Positions 63,914 through 64,000 of a stretch of 64,000 nucleotides of DNA are shown piece after piece (the first letter of the stretch is position 1; every line of letters begins with the position of its first letter). Where the stretch lies: positions 62,001 to 126,000 of the forward strand of contig CAJNDT010006194.1 of assembly GCA_905221615.1 (NCBI GenBank), written 5' to 3'. The DNA comes from Symbiodinium sp. CCMP2592 (lineage: Eukaryota; Sar; Dinophyceae; Suessiales; Symbiodiniaceae). The notes below the pieces were generated by a model, which saw only the letters and a program-made list of their open reading frames with translations, was not told where the DNA came from and searched no databases. The position numbers and the translations under genes are program-made.

Positions 63914-64000
63914 CCAGAAAATTGGAACATCAATCTCCTCGTGGCCTTAAGGTAAAGCACAGGGGATCCTAGCACGAATCCTCCTGAACCAATGTTCCAA
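63914..64000. mobile_element. MITE family D, cut by window end
   Basis: CCAGAAAATTGGAACAT at the left; the right end begins ATGTTCCAA at the last base of the window. Confidence 0.8.

Overview
The window reads as nuclear DNA of a eukaryotic alga, most likely a dinoflagellate. This is an inference. It rests on plant-type telomere-like repeats (TTTAGGG/CCCTAAA and decayed variants) spread through almost the whole 64 kb, very short GC-rich exons inside long repeat-filled introns, a GC donor beside ordinary GT donors, a degraded LINE reverse transcriptase, a broken P-loop NTPase fragment, and many small hairpin transposons. No intact long gene, rRNA, tRNA, operon or bacterial feature was found. 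Most long open frames are artefacts of telomere-like or simple repeats.

Coding content is fragmentary. I call about 40 exon-like pieces from an uninterrupted frame, GC-rich third positions, protein-like composition and, where visible, AG acceptors (some after a pyrimidine tract) and GTRAGN-type donors. Most lie on the minus strand. The best-bounded ones are only 34 to 119 bp (8.4, 9.9, 11.0, 16.0, 16.7, 28.9, 40.4, 45.2, 45.8 and 47.1 kb). Several minus-strand exons share a Cys-Ala-x-Asp-(Val/Ile) or similar Cys context and may belong to one family. Other coding-like pieces are a LINE RT remnant (17.66-18.24 kb, minus), a P-loop NTPase fragment with an in-frame stop (20.7-21.1 kb, minus), an acidic multi-exon gene (52.66-53.61 kb, minus) and an open frame interrupted by two transposons (47.3-48.0 kb, plus).

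Mobile elements are mostly MITE-like: 80-320 bp, terminal inverted repeats, no coding capacity. I name families A to H by their ends, plus single-copy palindromes. A, B and C are the most numerous. Several copies sit inside or at the edge of exon-like sequence.

Layout: 0-4 kb sparse exons; 4.2-5.6 kb minus exons; 5.7-9.7 kb telomere-like arrays with a few exons; 9.9-12.2 kb minus exons; 12.2-13.9 kb a degenerate 5-bp-period domain; 13.99-14.76 kb a chain of hairpins; 15-21 kb exons, RT and NTPase remnants; 21-33 kb simple repeats, MITEs and scattered exons; 34-41 kb exons and MITEs; 42.8-43 and 46.6-46.9 kb telomere-like arrays; 43.4-45.0 kb a 4-bp-period domain; 45-48 kb dense exons; 49.5-50.6 kb a 3-bp-period domain; 51-56 kb exons; 57-64 kb mostly MITEs with a few exons.

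The most interesting pattern is how telomere-like tracts and MITEs meet exons. At several sites a telomere-like tract is flanked by direct repeats of otherwise single-copy sequence (4, 10, 21 and 34 bp). At other sites a transposon insertion duplicated the target across a splice donor. This suggests ongoing insertion that creates or moves intron boundaries, as introners do, with telomere-like DNA as one of the inserted materials.
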